A stretch of DNA of 7,956 nt from an uncultured Chlorobiota bacterium. Its GTDB lineage: Bacteria > Bacteroidota > Kapaibacteriia > OLB7. Where the stretch lies: assembly GCA_946481475.1 (NCBI GenBank), contig CAMLOB010000154.1, positions 1 through 7,956 of the forward strand, given 5' to 3'. The notes below the pieces were generated by a model. The model saw only the letters and a program-made list of their open reading frames with translations, was not told the DNA's origin and ran no database searches. Position numbers and translations under genes: made by a program. Below, one piece after another: positions 1 to 7,520 of the stretch (positions are counted from its first letter, which is position 1; each line of letters starts with the position of its first letter).

Positions 1-1
1 G

Positions 2-3000
2 CGGCCGGAAGGGAACATGGCGTACAGTCAGACGTTCGACCCGAACGCCCGCGTCGCAACACAGAGCGACGCGATGGGGAACACCTGGAACTTTGCCTAC
101 GAACCGGAGGGAACCGTCATCACCGATCCGGAGGGAAAGACCGTACGCCACGATCATTCCTCCGCACAGGAACTTCGGGAGCTGACCGACGGGAAGGGGA
201 ATGCCTTCGGTGTGGAGTACGACGAAAACGGGAGAAGGACGAAGGTCATTGATCGACTCGGCGCCGTCACAACGATCACCTATCACGCCCCGAGCGGAAA
301 CATCGCCTCGATCACCGGAGCCGACGGATCGACGACAACCTACGGCTGGACGGAACGGACCGTCGAGGGACTCCGCTTCTACGATCTGACGACAATCGGC
401 TATCCCGACGGAACCACGGAGAGGGCCGAATACGATTCCGGAGGGAATCTGACGGCCTATATCGACGGTGACGGAAACAGATGGAGCTATACATACAACG
501 CGTGGGGGCAGATCACCTCCGCAACCACGCCTGAAGGGGAAACGACCCGATGGTTCCATGACCCGGCCGGACGCATCGACTCGACGGTCGACCCGAACGG
601 AGAGCGCACGACGTTTGAACAGGACGCCCTTGATCGCCTGCTGCGCATCACCCTCCCCGACGGCACTTCCAGAGAATACGGCTACGACGAGAACAACAAC
701 GTGACCGCGTTCACCGATGCTTCAGGCGGAACTATCCGGTACGACTATGATCGGAACAATCGCCGTATCCGAACCACCGACATATCGGGAGATCTCTCGA
801 CCATTGCCTACGACGCACTGGACCGTCCGACACTTCTCACTGATCCCGAAGGGGTTCGCACCCGCATTCTCTACAACCGATCCGGTCGGATCGCAGGTCT
901 GGTCAACGGGGGGGAGGATACGATCCGCTTCGAGTATGACCGGGCCGGACACCTGAGCGGCATCGTCGATGCCGGAGGGAATCGGCTGGGACGGGAGACG
1001 GACGACGAAGGGGTCACCACCGCCTTTATCGACCAACTCGGAAACCGGTGGAGCATCGAGACCGACGATATGGGACGGATCGTCAAGGCAATCGATCCGC
1101 TCGGCGTTGCCGGAGAAGTACGCTACGACGAACTCGGCCGGATACGAACAGTCGTCGACGCGACCGGACGGGAGGAACGTTTCACATACGACGGGCGTGG
1201 ATTGCTGACCGGGCGGGACTATCCGGGAGGGATATCGGTCTCGTACAGCTACACTCCTTCGGGCTACATACACGGTCTGACCGACCCGCTCGGCAATAAC
1301 TGGACATTCGAGCGAGACCGGAAGAACCGTCTTGCAGGAGAAGAAGATCCGCTCGGGAACAGCACCGAATATGAGTACGACGATCTCGATCGCCTTGCCC
1401 GGATCGAAATGCCGGGCAGTCTCGGCTCGGTGGAATTCCGGCGCGATGCACGGGGTCTGGCCGAGAGCATTCTCTACTCCGACGGCACGCAGACCGATTT
1501 CACCTACGACGCCGACGGCAGAACGGTCGCCGGCACACATCTTTCGCTTCACTACGACAAGGCCGGGCGGATCGACTCGACAAACGGACTGGTCGTCGAG
1601 CGGGATGACGTCGGCAGGATTTCGGCCGTCGTTCTCGCCCCCGGCAAGTCCCTCTCCTATCGCTATGACGATCGGGGATTTCCGATGGAGATCACCGACT
1701 GGATCGGCGGCGCAACGACCTTCGATTATGACGCAGCCGGACGCCTCCGCTCGATCAGGCGACCGAACGGCCTGGAGACAACGTACGGATATGACGCAGC
1801 CGGAAGACTGACGCGAATTGAAGAGGAGACGTCGGCAAGCATCACGCTGACGCTCGACCCGCTTGGCCGCACGACATCGGCCGAACGGATCGGTTATCTG
1901 AGACCGGCATTGCAGAACGACTCTTCCGCCCGCACCTACGATGATGCGTCGCAGGTCGTCGGGTTCAGCTACGATCCGCTCGGAAGACTGACGCAGGGAG
2001 AGAAGCGCACCTGTGTCTGGAACGCCGCATCACAACTGGAAGAACTTGCGGAAGAGGGAGAAGTCCGGACGTGGCGCTACGACGCGCTCGGCAACGTTGT
2101 CGAACGGGAAGCCGGAGGGGAACGGACGGGACATCTCTGGAACTACGCCCTCGGGCTCCCCGGCATTTCCGTCGACCGGAACGAAGACGGAACAGACAGA
2201 CGCTACTACGTTCACACCCCATCGGGCTTCCTTCTCTACTCAATCGATGCGGAGACCGGGGTCCGGCATTTCCACCACTACGATGAGGTGGGCACCACGC
2301 TTCTGCTGAGTGACGACGGGGGACGGATCACCGACCGCTATGCCTTCACGCCGTATGGTCGCCCGGCCGGGCGTGAGGGGACGACGGAGAACCGCTACAC
2401 GTTCGTCGGCGGCTGGGGAGTCGAGCAGGAGAGTCCGTCCGGTCTCTACCGCATGCGCGCCCGACTCTACGACGCCTCCACCGCACGTTTCATCTCACGC
2501 GATCCGGCCCGGCTTCTCCATCCGAAACAGGTCAATCCCTACAGATACGCAATGGGCAATCCCCTGCAGTACATTGATGTTACCGGGAGAGAAGAGAGTG
2601 AAGTGAGAAAGCAGTTGAGCGAGATCAGAAGCGGCAACGGCGGAGGAGCACTCTTGTTTCTGGCCAAGATCCTGTACGGCCTCTCCACGCGCCCTGAAGA
2701 GAAGAGCAACGGACAGACGTTGGAAGAGGAAGCGATCGGTGGGGAGTTCGAGTTTGATGAAGAGGATCCGATAGAACTCGGCGACGGCGAATATGTGTTC
2801 GGCAGCGACGAGATCGCGCAGGTACTGCTTCCGCTCAGTGCCCGCAGACCGCAGCAACCGGATCCGGTTTCCGACGTGCTCTTCGATCCGCCCGACAGAT
2901 CGGGAGGACCGCTGAGCATTCCCGAACTGCGCCGGATTGCCCGGGAGACGGCCGAGATCGACGCCATCGTCAAAGAGATGATGAAATATCTTCCGCCGGA

Positions 3001-3253
3001 GCCATCTCCTCAGAGTCCCTTCCAGCCCCGGCTCTTTGTGCTGAAGCAACCATCGACCGCAGGAGTGCAGAGACCGGAAAGACCGGTCTCACAGCGCGAA
3101 GCTCCGGAGAAGATGATTCTCGGACCGTTCGGCTTCCCGATACCGGCCGGAGGAATCAAGCCTCCTCCTCTGACTCTGGACGATCCGGACGAGGAACCGG
3201 AGTTCGTGGAAGAAGATCCGATAGAGTTGGGGGACGGCGAGGAGATACTCTGA
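2..3253 (+). CDS. RHS/YD-repeat protein, 5' end outside window
   Basis: This is the C-terminal part of an RHS/YD-repeat protein. Such proteins form large hollow beta-shells, usually secreted or surface-exposed, and some enclose a toxin. The frame is open from base 2 to the stop at 3251-3253. The ATG at 17 is probably internal, because the five codons before it (RPEGN) continue YD-repeat sequence. Numbering from that Met, residues 1 to about 790 are degenerate YD repeats with a pitch of about 21 residues (for example YDENG, YDALDR, two YDAAGR copies). The RHS core is about 793-857: RYTFVGG, GLYRMRARLYD, RFISRDP, NPYRYAMGNPLQYIDVTG. The canonical DPxGL ending is replaced by DVTGR. The remaining 221 residues are acidic and proline-rich, match no toxin I recognise, and carry EEDPIELGDGE twice. 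The family call is firm; the role is unknown. A secreted YD protein follows 54 bases downstream. Confidence 0.95.
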   Translation, partial: RPEGNMAYSQTFDPNARVATQSDAMGNTWNFAYEPEGTVITDPEGKTVRHDHSSAQELRELTDGKGNAFGVEYDENGRRTKVIDRLGAVTTITYHAPSGNIASITGADGSTTTYGWTERTVEGLRFYDLTTIGYPDGTTERAEYDSGGNLTAYIDGDGNRWSYTYNAWGQITSATTPEGETTRWFHDPAGRIDSTVDPNGERTTFEQDALDRLLRITLPDGTSREYGYDENNNVTAFTDASGGTIRYDYDRNNRRIRTTDISGDLSTIAYDALDRPTLLTDPEGVRTRILYNRSGRIAGLVNGGEDTIRFEYDRAGHLSGIVDAGGNRLGRETDDEGVTTAFIDQLGNRWSIETDDMGRIVKAIDPLGVAGEVRYDELGRIRTVVDATGREERFTYDGRGLLTGRDYPGGISVSYSYTPSGYIHGLTDPLGNNWTFERDRKNRLAGEEDPLGNSTEYEYDDLDRLARIEMPGSLGSVEFRRDARGLAESILYSDGTQTDFTYDADGRTVAGTHLSLHYDKAGRIDSTNGLVVERDDVGRISAVVLAPGKSLSYRYDDRGFPMEITDWIGGATTFDYDAAGRLRSIRRPNGLETTYGYDAAGRLTRIEEETSASITLTLDPLGRTTSAERIGYLRPALQNDSSARTYDDASQVVGFSYDPLGRLTQGEKRTCVWNAASQLEELAEEGEVRTWRYDALGNVVEREAGGERTGHLWNYALGLPGISVDRNEDGTDRRYYVHTPSGFLLYSIDAETGVRHFHHYDEVGTTLLLSDDGGRITDRYAFTPYGRPAGREGTTENRYTFVGGWGVEQESPSGLYRMRARLYDASTARFISRDPARLLHPKQVNPYRYAMGNPLQYIDVTGREESEVRKQLSEIRSGNGGGALLFLAKILYGLSTRPEEKSNGQTLEEEAIGGEFEFDEEDPIELGDGEYVFGSDEIAQVLLPLSARRPQQPDPVSDVLFDPPDRSGGPLSIPELRRIARETAEIDAIVKEMMKYLPPEPSPQSPFQPRLFVLKQPSTAGVQRPERPVSQREAPEKMILGPFGFPIPAGGIKPPPLTLDDPDEEPEFVEEDPIELGDGEEIL
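2759..2791 (+). repeat. First copy of the EEDPIELGDGE motif in the RHS tail
   Basis: Eleven codons encode EEDPIELGDGE at residues 915-925, numbering from the Met at 17. The same peptide recurs at 3209-3241. The two copies differ at six bases, all synonymous. The motif is strongly acidic and lies in a tail outside the RHS shell. Confidence 0.85.
3209..3241 (+). repeat. Second copy of the EEDPIELGDGE motif, at the extreme C-terminus
   Basis: This copy spans residues 1065-1075 and is followed only by EIL and the stop. The residues before each copy are also alike (FEFD and PEFV). The copies are 450 bp, or 150 codons, apart. A C-terminal position could suit a docking or recognition peptide, but that is inference. 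Confidence 0.85.
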
Positions 3254-3294
3254 CCGAAAGGGAACAGGAACGCATATCATACAACACGATCATC

Positions 3295-3300
3295 AGGGAG
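3295..3300 (+). promoter_or_regulatory. Shine-Dalgarno site for the secreted YD protein
   Basis: AGGGAG lies seven bases before the ATG at 3308. It supports that start, which is followed directly by a signal peptide. The 54-base gap from the RHS stop shows no obvious terminator, so the two genes may be co-transcribed. Confidence 0.7.
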
Positions 3301-3307
3301 TAGATCA

Positions 3308-3820
3308 ATGAACAGACTCTGCAGGAACCTCCTGTCGATATCAACGATACTCTGCACCGTTTGCATTGCAACGGGAACCGCACAGACCTGCACCTACGAC
3401 GAGTCGGGTCGGCTGTCCGGGATCGCCTACAGCGACGGCTCGACGATCAGCTACGGATACGACGCCAACGGCAACCTTCTGGAACGGATTACCCGGGTAC
3501 CGTCCGGTGCGGCGGAAGACATCGGCGGCGAAGAACAGACATGGCGTCTGACCGCCGGCCCGAACCCGGCATCGGGAGGGATAATGTTTTTCCTGAGCGG
3601 ACCGGCAAAAAGACCGATGTTCGCCACAGTCATCAGCGCCGAAGGGAAGCAGGTAGCTGCCTTGTCAATAGGGAATGCGGAGATGCAGCGGGGAGAATTC
3701 TACTGGAACGGCACGGACGAATCCGGCAGCCCCCTTCCGAGCGGAGTCTATCACATCCGGCTGTCCACTCCCGACGGTCTGGAAGTTGTTGCAGTGGAGA
3801 AGATCGTGTTGCTCAGGTAG
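3308..3820 (+). CDS. Small secreted YD-motif protein with T9SS/FlgD-like C-terminal domain
   Basis: This 170-residue protein is predicted to be exported. Residues 1 to about 25 form a signal peptide (Arg3 and Arg6, then a hydrophobic stretch, with a likely cleavage near ATGTAQ). Residues 27-62 hold a single pair of YD motifs (Tyr30-Asp31 and Tyr51-Asp52) in the form YDESGRL and YGYDANGNL, the unit used in the adjacent RHS gene. After a short linker, residues 80-170 resemble the C-terminal domains of type IX secretion cargo and the FlgD Ig-like fold: GPNPASG near 84-90, WNGTDESGSPLPSGVY at 133-148, and a basic-hydrophobic end, KIVLLR. The gene follows the RHS gene on the same strand, suggesting a linked role. 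It could instead be a remnant of a longer YD protein, but the intact signal, ribosome site and C-terminus argue for a working gene. The sorting-domain call is by pattern; FlgD-like alone is the alternative. Confidence 0.85.
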   Translation: MNRLCRNLLSISTILCTVCIATGTAQTCTYDESGRLSGIAYSDGSTISYGYDANGNLLERITRVPSGAAEDIGGEEQTWRLTAGPNPASGGIMFFLSGPAKRPMFATVISAEGKQVAALSIGNAEMQRGEFYWNGTDESGSPLPSGVYHIRLSTPDGLEVVAVEKIVLLR

Positions 3821-3920
3821 GGAGAGGAACCGGGAATCGACTCTGCAGAAAGAGCCTCAGAAGGACGGAAGGACAGATCCGGATAGCTGCCGGGCAGACC
3901 CCGACAGGGGGAAACGGAAC

Positions 3921-3956
3921 GTGCCGTTGAAGGTGCATTTTGCTCTTCAACGGCAC
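3921..3956. terminator. Perfect 12-bp hairpin, possible bidirectional terminator
   Basis: GTGCCGTTGAAG at 3921-3932 is matched exactly by its reverse complement at 3945-3956. GCA and TGC inside the loop extend the stem to a TTT tip. The site is about 100 bases past the plus-strand stop and about 90 past the minus-strand stop. No strong U tract follows on either strand, so it is not a textbook intrinsic terminator. It may work in both directions or protect 3' ends. Confidence 0.5.
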
Positions 3957-4000
3957 TCTGCCGATACTTCGGGAACATTCGATGTAAACGCAAACGCTCC

Positions 4001-4028
4001 GGGTCCGGAATACCGCACACCGGAACCC
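4001..4028 (-). terminator. Candidate hairpin after the OmpA-family gene
   Basis: GGGTCCGG at 4001-4008 pairs with CCGGAACCC at 4020-4028 with one bulged base. It starts 17 bases past the minus-strand stop. Read on the minus strand it is followed by a moderately T-rich stretch (GCGTTTGCGTTTAC). This is weaker than the 3921-3956 hairpin. Confidence 0.3.
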
Positions 4029-4044
4029 CCTCCTCCTGTTTCTC

Positions 4045-6849
4045 CTATCTGACCAGCTTGAACTCCACCCGACGATTCAGTGCCCGCCCTTCCGGCGTCT
4101 CGTTTGTGGCCAGCGGAAGCGTCTCGCCGTAGCCTTTCGAAACCAGGCGCCCTGTGGCGATGCCGTTCTCGATCAGCCAGTTGACCACCGACTGTGCGCG
4201 GCGTTGCGACAGACCGAAGTTGTACTCGTCCGATCCGTCCGAATCGGTGTGGGCGCCGATCTCCACGCGGATGCTCGGATAGTCGTTCAGCAGGCTCACC
4301 AGCTTTCTCAATTCCGGAATGCTCTCCGACTTCAGATCGGATTTATCGAAATCGAAGAAGATATTGTCCAGTCGGAACGTCGCCCCGGTGGCGATCGCCT
4401 GATCGATGGAGATCACGTGCAGATCCTGCACAAGCTGCGCCCCCCTCTTCACTCCTCCGGCATCGAGTTCCTCCGGCGTCGGGATATATTCCGGCACCAC
4501 CGGCGTCAACCGATATAGCCGTCCCTCGTTGATCGGCGTCCGGTAGCGTCCCTCGGCATCCGTCTCGATCACCATCACCGTCTCCAGCGTCCCGGCATCA
4601 TCGATCTGCACCTTCCCCCGGATTCCCCTCCCGCTCTCATCGAGAATCTGTCCGCGCAGCGTCGTCTGGGGCAGCAGGAGCGTGAAGTCACGGTAGACCG
4701 TATCTCCCTTCTCCACATCCGTCAGATCGACGCTCTCGCTCAGGGGCAGATAGAGTTCCGAGTTGATCTCCGCCCCATAGATCTTCCCTTCAACGATCTC
4801 CACTTCGTACTCACCGGTAGTCGCATTCGTCGGGATACCGAGCCTTGAATCGTTGAGCGATTCTCCCAGTTCGATAATCGTCCCGACCGGCCGTCCATCC
4901 TCGTCCCGCACCCGTCCCCGCAGGATCGTCACCTTCGGCGCCTCCTTCATCTTCGAGCGGTAGACCAGTTCGTAGGTCGTCGTGATGTCGGTTCCGATCT
5001 CGTCGAGAATCGTTGTGAAGGGGGAGCGGATGTTGTACTCCTGACCGAGCGTCAGACGGGTGACGACGGCACTGTTGTTCTTGCAGGGTTCGTGGATCGT
5101 GTAGAGCCGGGCCTTCATGTCCCAGAGCATCGCCGTCAGATCGGCCTCGGTCAACTCGGCGTTCTGCTGCACCACCCAGTCGTCGGTGATCAGCACCAGG
5201 ATCCGCTGGGCGTCCGGACGGTAGTTCATCCGGGTAGCGGCCTGCACCGCCAGCGTGCTGATCTCGTCGCCGCCGATCGAGGCGGCGTTCGAGACGAACC
5301 GGCGAAACTTCTGGAAGTCGGCCGTCGGGTGGAGCGTGTCGTAGATGATCGAACCGTAGAGAACACCGCCGATCCGGTAGTCCGCACCGCTCGACTCCAT
5401 GTGATCGACAAAGCTCTGGGCGTTTGTCCGGACCGCCTCGATCTCTCCCCCCATACTGCCGGAGCAGTCGATAATCATCGTCACGTCGACCGGGATGCGG
5501 CGGGTGGAGTCGATCGGGCGAACCGAGACGATCTCCAGCGTCGGATCGGCAAAGCTGAAATCGCTCTTGCTCAGTCCCCGAACACTCCGCCCCTCATTGT
5601 CGGTCACCTGCATGTAAACCGAGACCAGGGGGAATTGCGAGTTGTCCATTGCCTGTATGCCGATCGAGTATCCTTGCTGCGAACGAATCGTCAGCGAGTC
5701 GTTCTTCATCAGTTCGCTGCTCCGGACCGGACGGGAATAGAAAGTCTTGCGGATGCTCTTGAAGATATCGTTCGGGTTCGGCGAGATGTCGGCCAGCGCA
5801 TCGGCCAGCGCCCGATAGCTTCCGCCGCCGGTTCTCACCGTCTCGAAAAGATCGGCCGGCGTGTCGTATCCGGTCGGCGTGAAATCGCACGGTCGCTTCA
5901 GCGCCAGCGGATCCTCCGTAGCATCGCTGACGGCATATTTGTAGGAGAGATCAACCGGCGTGTAGGCCCGGTCCGGCGCCCAGCCGAGACGTGTGGAGGG
6001 GGGAGTAAACGGCCCCTCCTCCTCATACCCTTCCGATCCTTTCGGACGGTACCGCACGATCCCGACTCCCCCTTTGTACCCCACATTCCCCGTCTCCATA
6101 TCCAGTTCGTTGAACGATCCGGCAATAACATCCCGACCGAAGAGCATCTCCACACCGAAGCGAAAATCCTCCCTGTTGAAGTCGAACGAACTGCTGACGG
6201 CGATCACCTGTTCAAAAAGCCAGAGATCAAGTCCGAGCTCCGGCGTCAGCTTCGACTCCTCACCGAACGTGTCGAACCGGTTGTAATAGAGCGAACCGCG
6301 AAGCGCAAACCAGTCGGCCGGTCGCCAGTTGGCGTCGAAGGCAAAACGGGCATCGCCGGAATTGGCCAGGATGTCCTGAATGACGATGCCGGTCAGCAGC
6401 TTGCTGAGAGGGGAGGCGACCAGACCGAGAGAGAATTCTCCATCATCCAGAATGCTCCCCCCATCGCTCCACCCGACGCTTGCCCCCACCCAGAGGGGAA
6501 GGTCATCGACGACGTTCAACGGAAAACCGAGACCGCTGTAGAACCGCTGGACGTTCCCTTCGCTTGTCGTCCCCAGCGTCCCGGCCCCCAGATACCAGTA
6601 CTTGGCAAAGAGACCGTACGACATGTTACTGAAGGAGAACCCGGTGTCGTACCCCGCCCCCGCAACGAAATCCGAACTGTTCTCCATACCGAGCACAGCC
6701 GGATTCCATCCGGTCGACGAGGCATCACCCGGCAACCCGAGCCGCCGGTTTGTGAAGTCCTCCGGTTGCAGCACCGATTGCGCCGCCAGTTCGCAGAAGG
6801 CGACAAGCAGAAAAAGAGCCGGCAGCAGAATCCGTCGTCGGTCGAACAT
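4045..6849 (-). CDS. OmpA-family outer-membrane protein: N-terminal barrel, VWA, two regulatory-like folds, OmpA domain
   Basis: This 934-residue protein likely anchors the outer membrane to peptidoglycan. Residues 1 to about 23 are a signal peptide (basic DRRR, hydrophobic core, cleavage near LAA). Residues about 40-268 look like an outer-membrane barrel of PorV/UPF0164 type: a GWNPAVLGM motif, then alternating aromatic and glycine-rich strands. Residues about 408-630 form a VWFA-related region: VYMQVTDNEG, then a MIDAS motif DCSGSM with Asp461, Ser463 and Ser465, then SIGGDE near 524-529 and LVLITDDW near 551-558. Two carboxypeptidase-regulatory-like folds follow (about 643-725, RGRVRDEDGRPVG; about 731-790, RGQILDESGRGI). 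The OmpA C-terminal domain is about 824-934: FFDFDKSDL, then HTDSDGSDEYN with Asp869, and LSQRRAQSV with Arg884. These two match the peptidoglycan-binding Asp271 and Arg286 of E. coli OmpA, with identical 15-residue spacing. No clear Shine-Dalgarno site precedes the ATG. A lipoprotein gene lies 52 bases upstream. Confidence 0.93.
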   Translation of the reverse strand: MFDRRRILLPALFLLVAFCELAAQSVLQPEDFTNRRLGLPGDASSTGWNPAVLGMENSSDFVAGAGYDTGFSFSNMSYGLFAKYWYLGAGTLGTTSEGNVQRFYSGLGFPLNVVDDLPLWVGASVGWSDGGSILDDGEFSLGLVASPLSKLLTGIVIQDILANSGDARFAFDANWRPADWFALRGSLYYNRFDTFGEESKLTPELGLDLWLFEQVIAVSSSFDFNREDFRFGVEMLFGRDVIAGSFNELDMETGNVGYKGGVGIVRYRPKGSEGYEEEGPFTPPSTRLGWAPDRAYTPVDLSYKYAVSDATEDPLALKRPCDFTPTGYDTPADLFETVRTGGGSYRALADALADISPNPNDIFKSIRKTFYSRPVRSSELMKNDSLTIRSQQGYSIGIQAMDNSQFPLVSVYMQVTDNEGRSVRGLSKSDFSFADPTLEIVSVRPIDSTRRIPVDVTMIIDCSGSMGGEIEAVRTNAQSFVDHMESSGADYRIGGVLYGSIIYDTLHPTADFQKFRRFVSNAASIGGDEISTLAVQAATRMNYRPDAQRILVLITDDWVVQQNAELTEADLTAMLWDMKARLYTIHEPCKNNSAVVTRLTLGQEYNIRSPFTTILDEIGTDITTTYELVYRSKMKEAPKVTILRGRVRDEDGRPVGTIIELGESLNDSRLGIPTNATTGEYEVEIVEGKIYGAEINSELYLPLSESVDLTDVEKGDTVYRDFTLLLPQTTLRGQILDESGRGIRGKVQIDDAGTLETVMVIETDAEGRYRTPINEGRLYRLTPVVPEYIPTPEELDAGGVKRGAQLVQDLHVISIDQAIATGATFRLDNIFFDFDKSDLKSESIPELRKLVSLLNDYPSIRVEIGAHTDSDGSDEYNFGLSQRRAQSVVNWLIENGIATGRLVSKGYGETLPLATNETPEGRALNRRVEFKLVR

Positions 6850-6901
6850 AAAGTCAGTTACGTGAGAGAAAGAGCCTTATTCAACAAGAGTCGGGACGCG
6901 C

Positions 6902-7417
6902 TCAGACCCGTGTGAGTCGAACCGAGAACGTCCCGTTTGTAATCGTTATCGTATCGGATGAATCGTCCGGATTGGTCAGCACCCCCTGGAACGTTCCATC
7001 GACGATCTCACCGTCGCTTGCAACAAGCGTAATGGTGCAGTTATTTCCGACGCAATTATACTCCTTGTCCATACCTCCGTCCCCCTCCACAACAAGCGTA
7101 ATGAAGACATCGGCCCCGGTCAGCGTCGTCGGATACGTTCCGTTGTCGATGTCGAATCCGCTGAACGAGATCGTGATCGACTGCACCGGCGCCGACGATG
7201 TGGAACCGCTGAAACGTCCGTTCAGGATCGTCTCGTTGTATTCGGAAAGGGAAGTCTCGATATCGAAGGTAATAGCCTCTCCGTCTATCGTTGCCTTCAG
7301 TTCCTTGCCGTTCCCCACATTCGGTTCGGTCGGCGTCTCCTCACATCCGGTGAGCGTTGCAAGAGCAAAAGCAACGATCCCAACGATTCCCCCGAATCGA
7401 AATCGTCCACTGTTCAT
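6902..7417 (-). CDS. Small putative outer-membrane lipoprotein of unknown function
   Basis: This 171-residue protein starts with a lipoprotein signal peptide: Arg5 and Arg7, a hydrophobic stretch, then the lipobox LTGC with Cys25 as the predicted lipidated residue. A short Glu/Pro/Thr tether follows, then a beta-rich, Thr/Asp/Gly-rich body of about 130 residues. The body contains repeated strand patterns (GRFSGSTS, GTFQGVLTNP, ITNGTFSVRL) and a close Cys122-Cys127 pair that could form a disulfide. The GxFxG and ITNGxFxV endings resemble small lipoproteins common in Bacteroidota, but I cannot assign a function. AAGGAGA, five bases before the ATG, fixes the start. The stop lies 52 bases before the OmpA-family start on the same strand with no visible terminator, so an operon is likely. 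The body is probably periplasm- or surface-facing; the sequence does not say which. Confidence 0.85.
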   Translation of the reverse strand: MNSGRFRFGGIVGIVAFALATLTGCEETPTEPNVGNGKELKATIDGEAITFDIETSLSEYNETILNGRFSGSTSSAPVQSITISFSGFDIDNGTYPTTLTGADVFITLVVEGDGGMDKEYNCVGNNCTITLVASDGEIVDGTFQGVLTNPDDSSDTITITNGTFSVRLTRV

Positions 7418-7422
7418 AGAAA

Positions 7423-7429
7423 TCTCCTT
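7423..7429 (-). promoter_or_regulatory. Shine-Dalgarno site for the lipoprotein gene
   Basis: On the minus strand this reads AAGGAGA, five bases before the ATG at 7417-7415. It is the strongest ribosome site in the window and contrasts with its absence before the downstream OmpA-family gene. Confidence 0.8.
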
Positions 7430-7436
7430 GAGAATG

Positions 7437-7492
7437 AATGGTCTGCGATAAACTACTGATTGTGCATGGATTGATGCATGGGAAAGACCATT
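7437..7492 (-). promoter_or_regulatory. Nested inverted repeats in the leader upstream of the lipoprotein
   Basis: AATGGTCT at 7437-7444 is exactly complementary to AGACCATT at 7485-7492. Inside the 40-base loop, TGCAT at 7463-7467 pairs with ATGCA at 7474-7478. On the minus strand this lies 20-75 bases upstream of the lipoprotein start, where a leader hairpin or operator could act. TAGTTTAT on the minus strand near 7448-7455 loosely resembles a Bacteroidota -7 element, but I find no matching upstream element. A function is not shown. Confidence 0.3.
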
Positions 7493-7520
7493 TGACGGGG
7501 TAAAGATAACAACAAGGAAA

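Larger units (their letters stand above)
3821..4044. other. Intergenic region between convergent genes
   Basis: This stretch lies between the 3' ends of the plus-strand YD gene and the minus-strand OmpA-family gene. I see no credible gene. It contains two hairpins, at 3921-3956 and 4001-4028. Its first 100 bases are purine-rich and otherwise featureless. Confidence 0.7.

Noticed and set aside
17..19. ATG at 17 as the true start of the RHS gene
   Set aside because: The frame is open to the window edge with YD-like residues before it. No signal peptide follows it, so the true start is probably upstream.
722..1552. Minus-strand open frame of 276 codons within the RHS gene
   Set aside because: It lies opposite well-formed YD repeats and has no recognisable domain or ribosome site.
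2588..3820. Polymorphic toxin tail followed by an immunity gene
   Set aside because: The tail has no toxin motif that I recognise. The next gene encodes a secreted YD protein with a sorting domain, not a small immunity protein.
6850..6901. Terminator or separate promoter between the two minus-strand genes
   Set aside because: I find no stem-loop with a T tract and no convincing promoter pair in these 52 bases.
5092..6915. Long plus-strand open frame of 607 codons opposite the OmpA-family gene
   Set aside because: Its translation is rich in Arg, His, Pro and Val with no domain pattern. The minus strand here has a signal peptide and clear VWA and OmpA motifs, so this is a codon-bias shadow.
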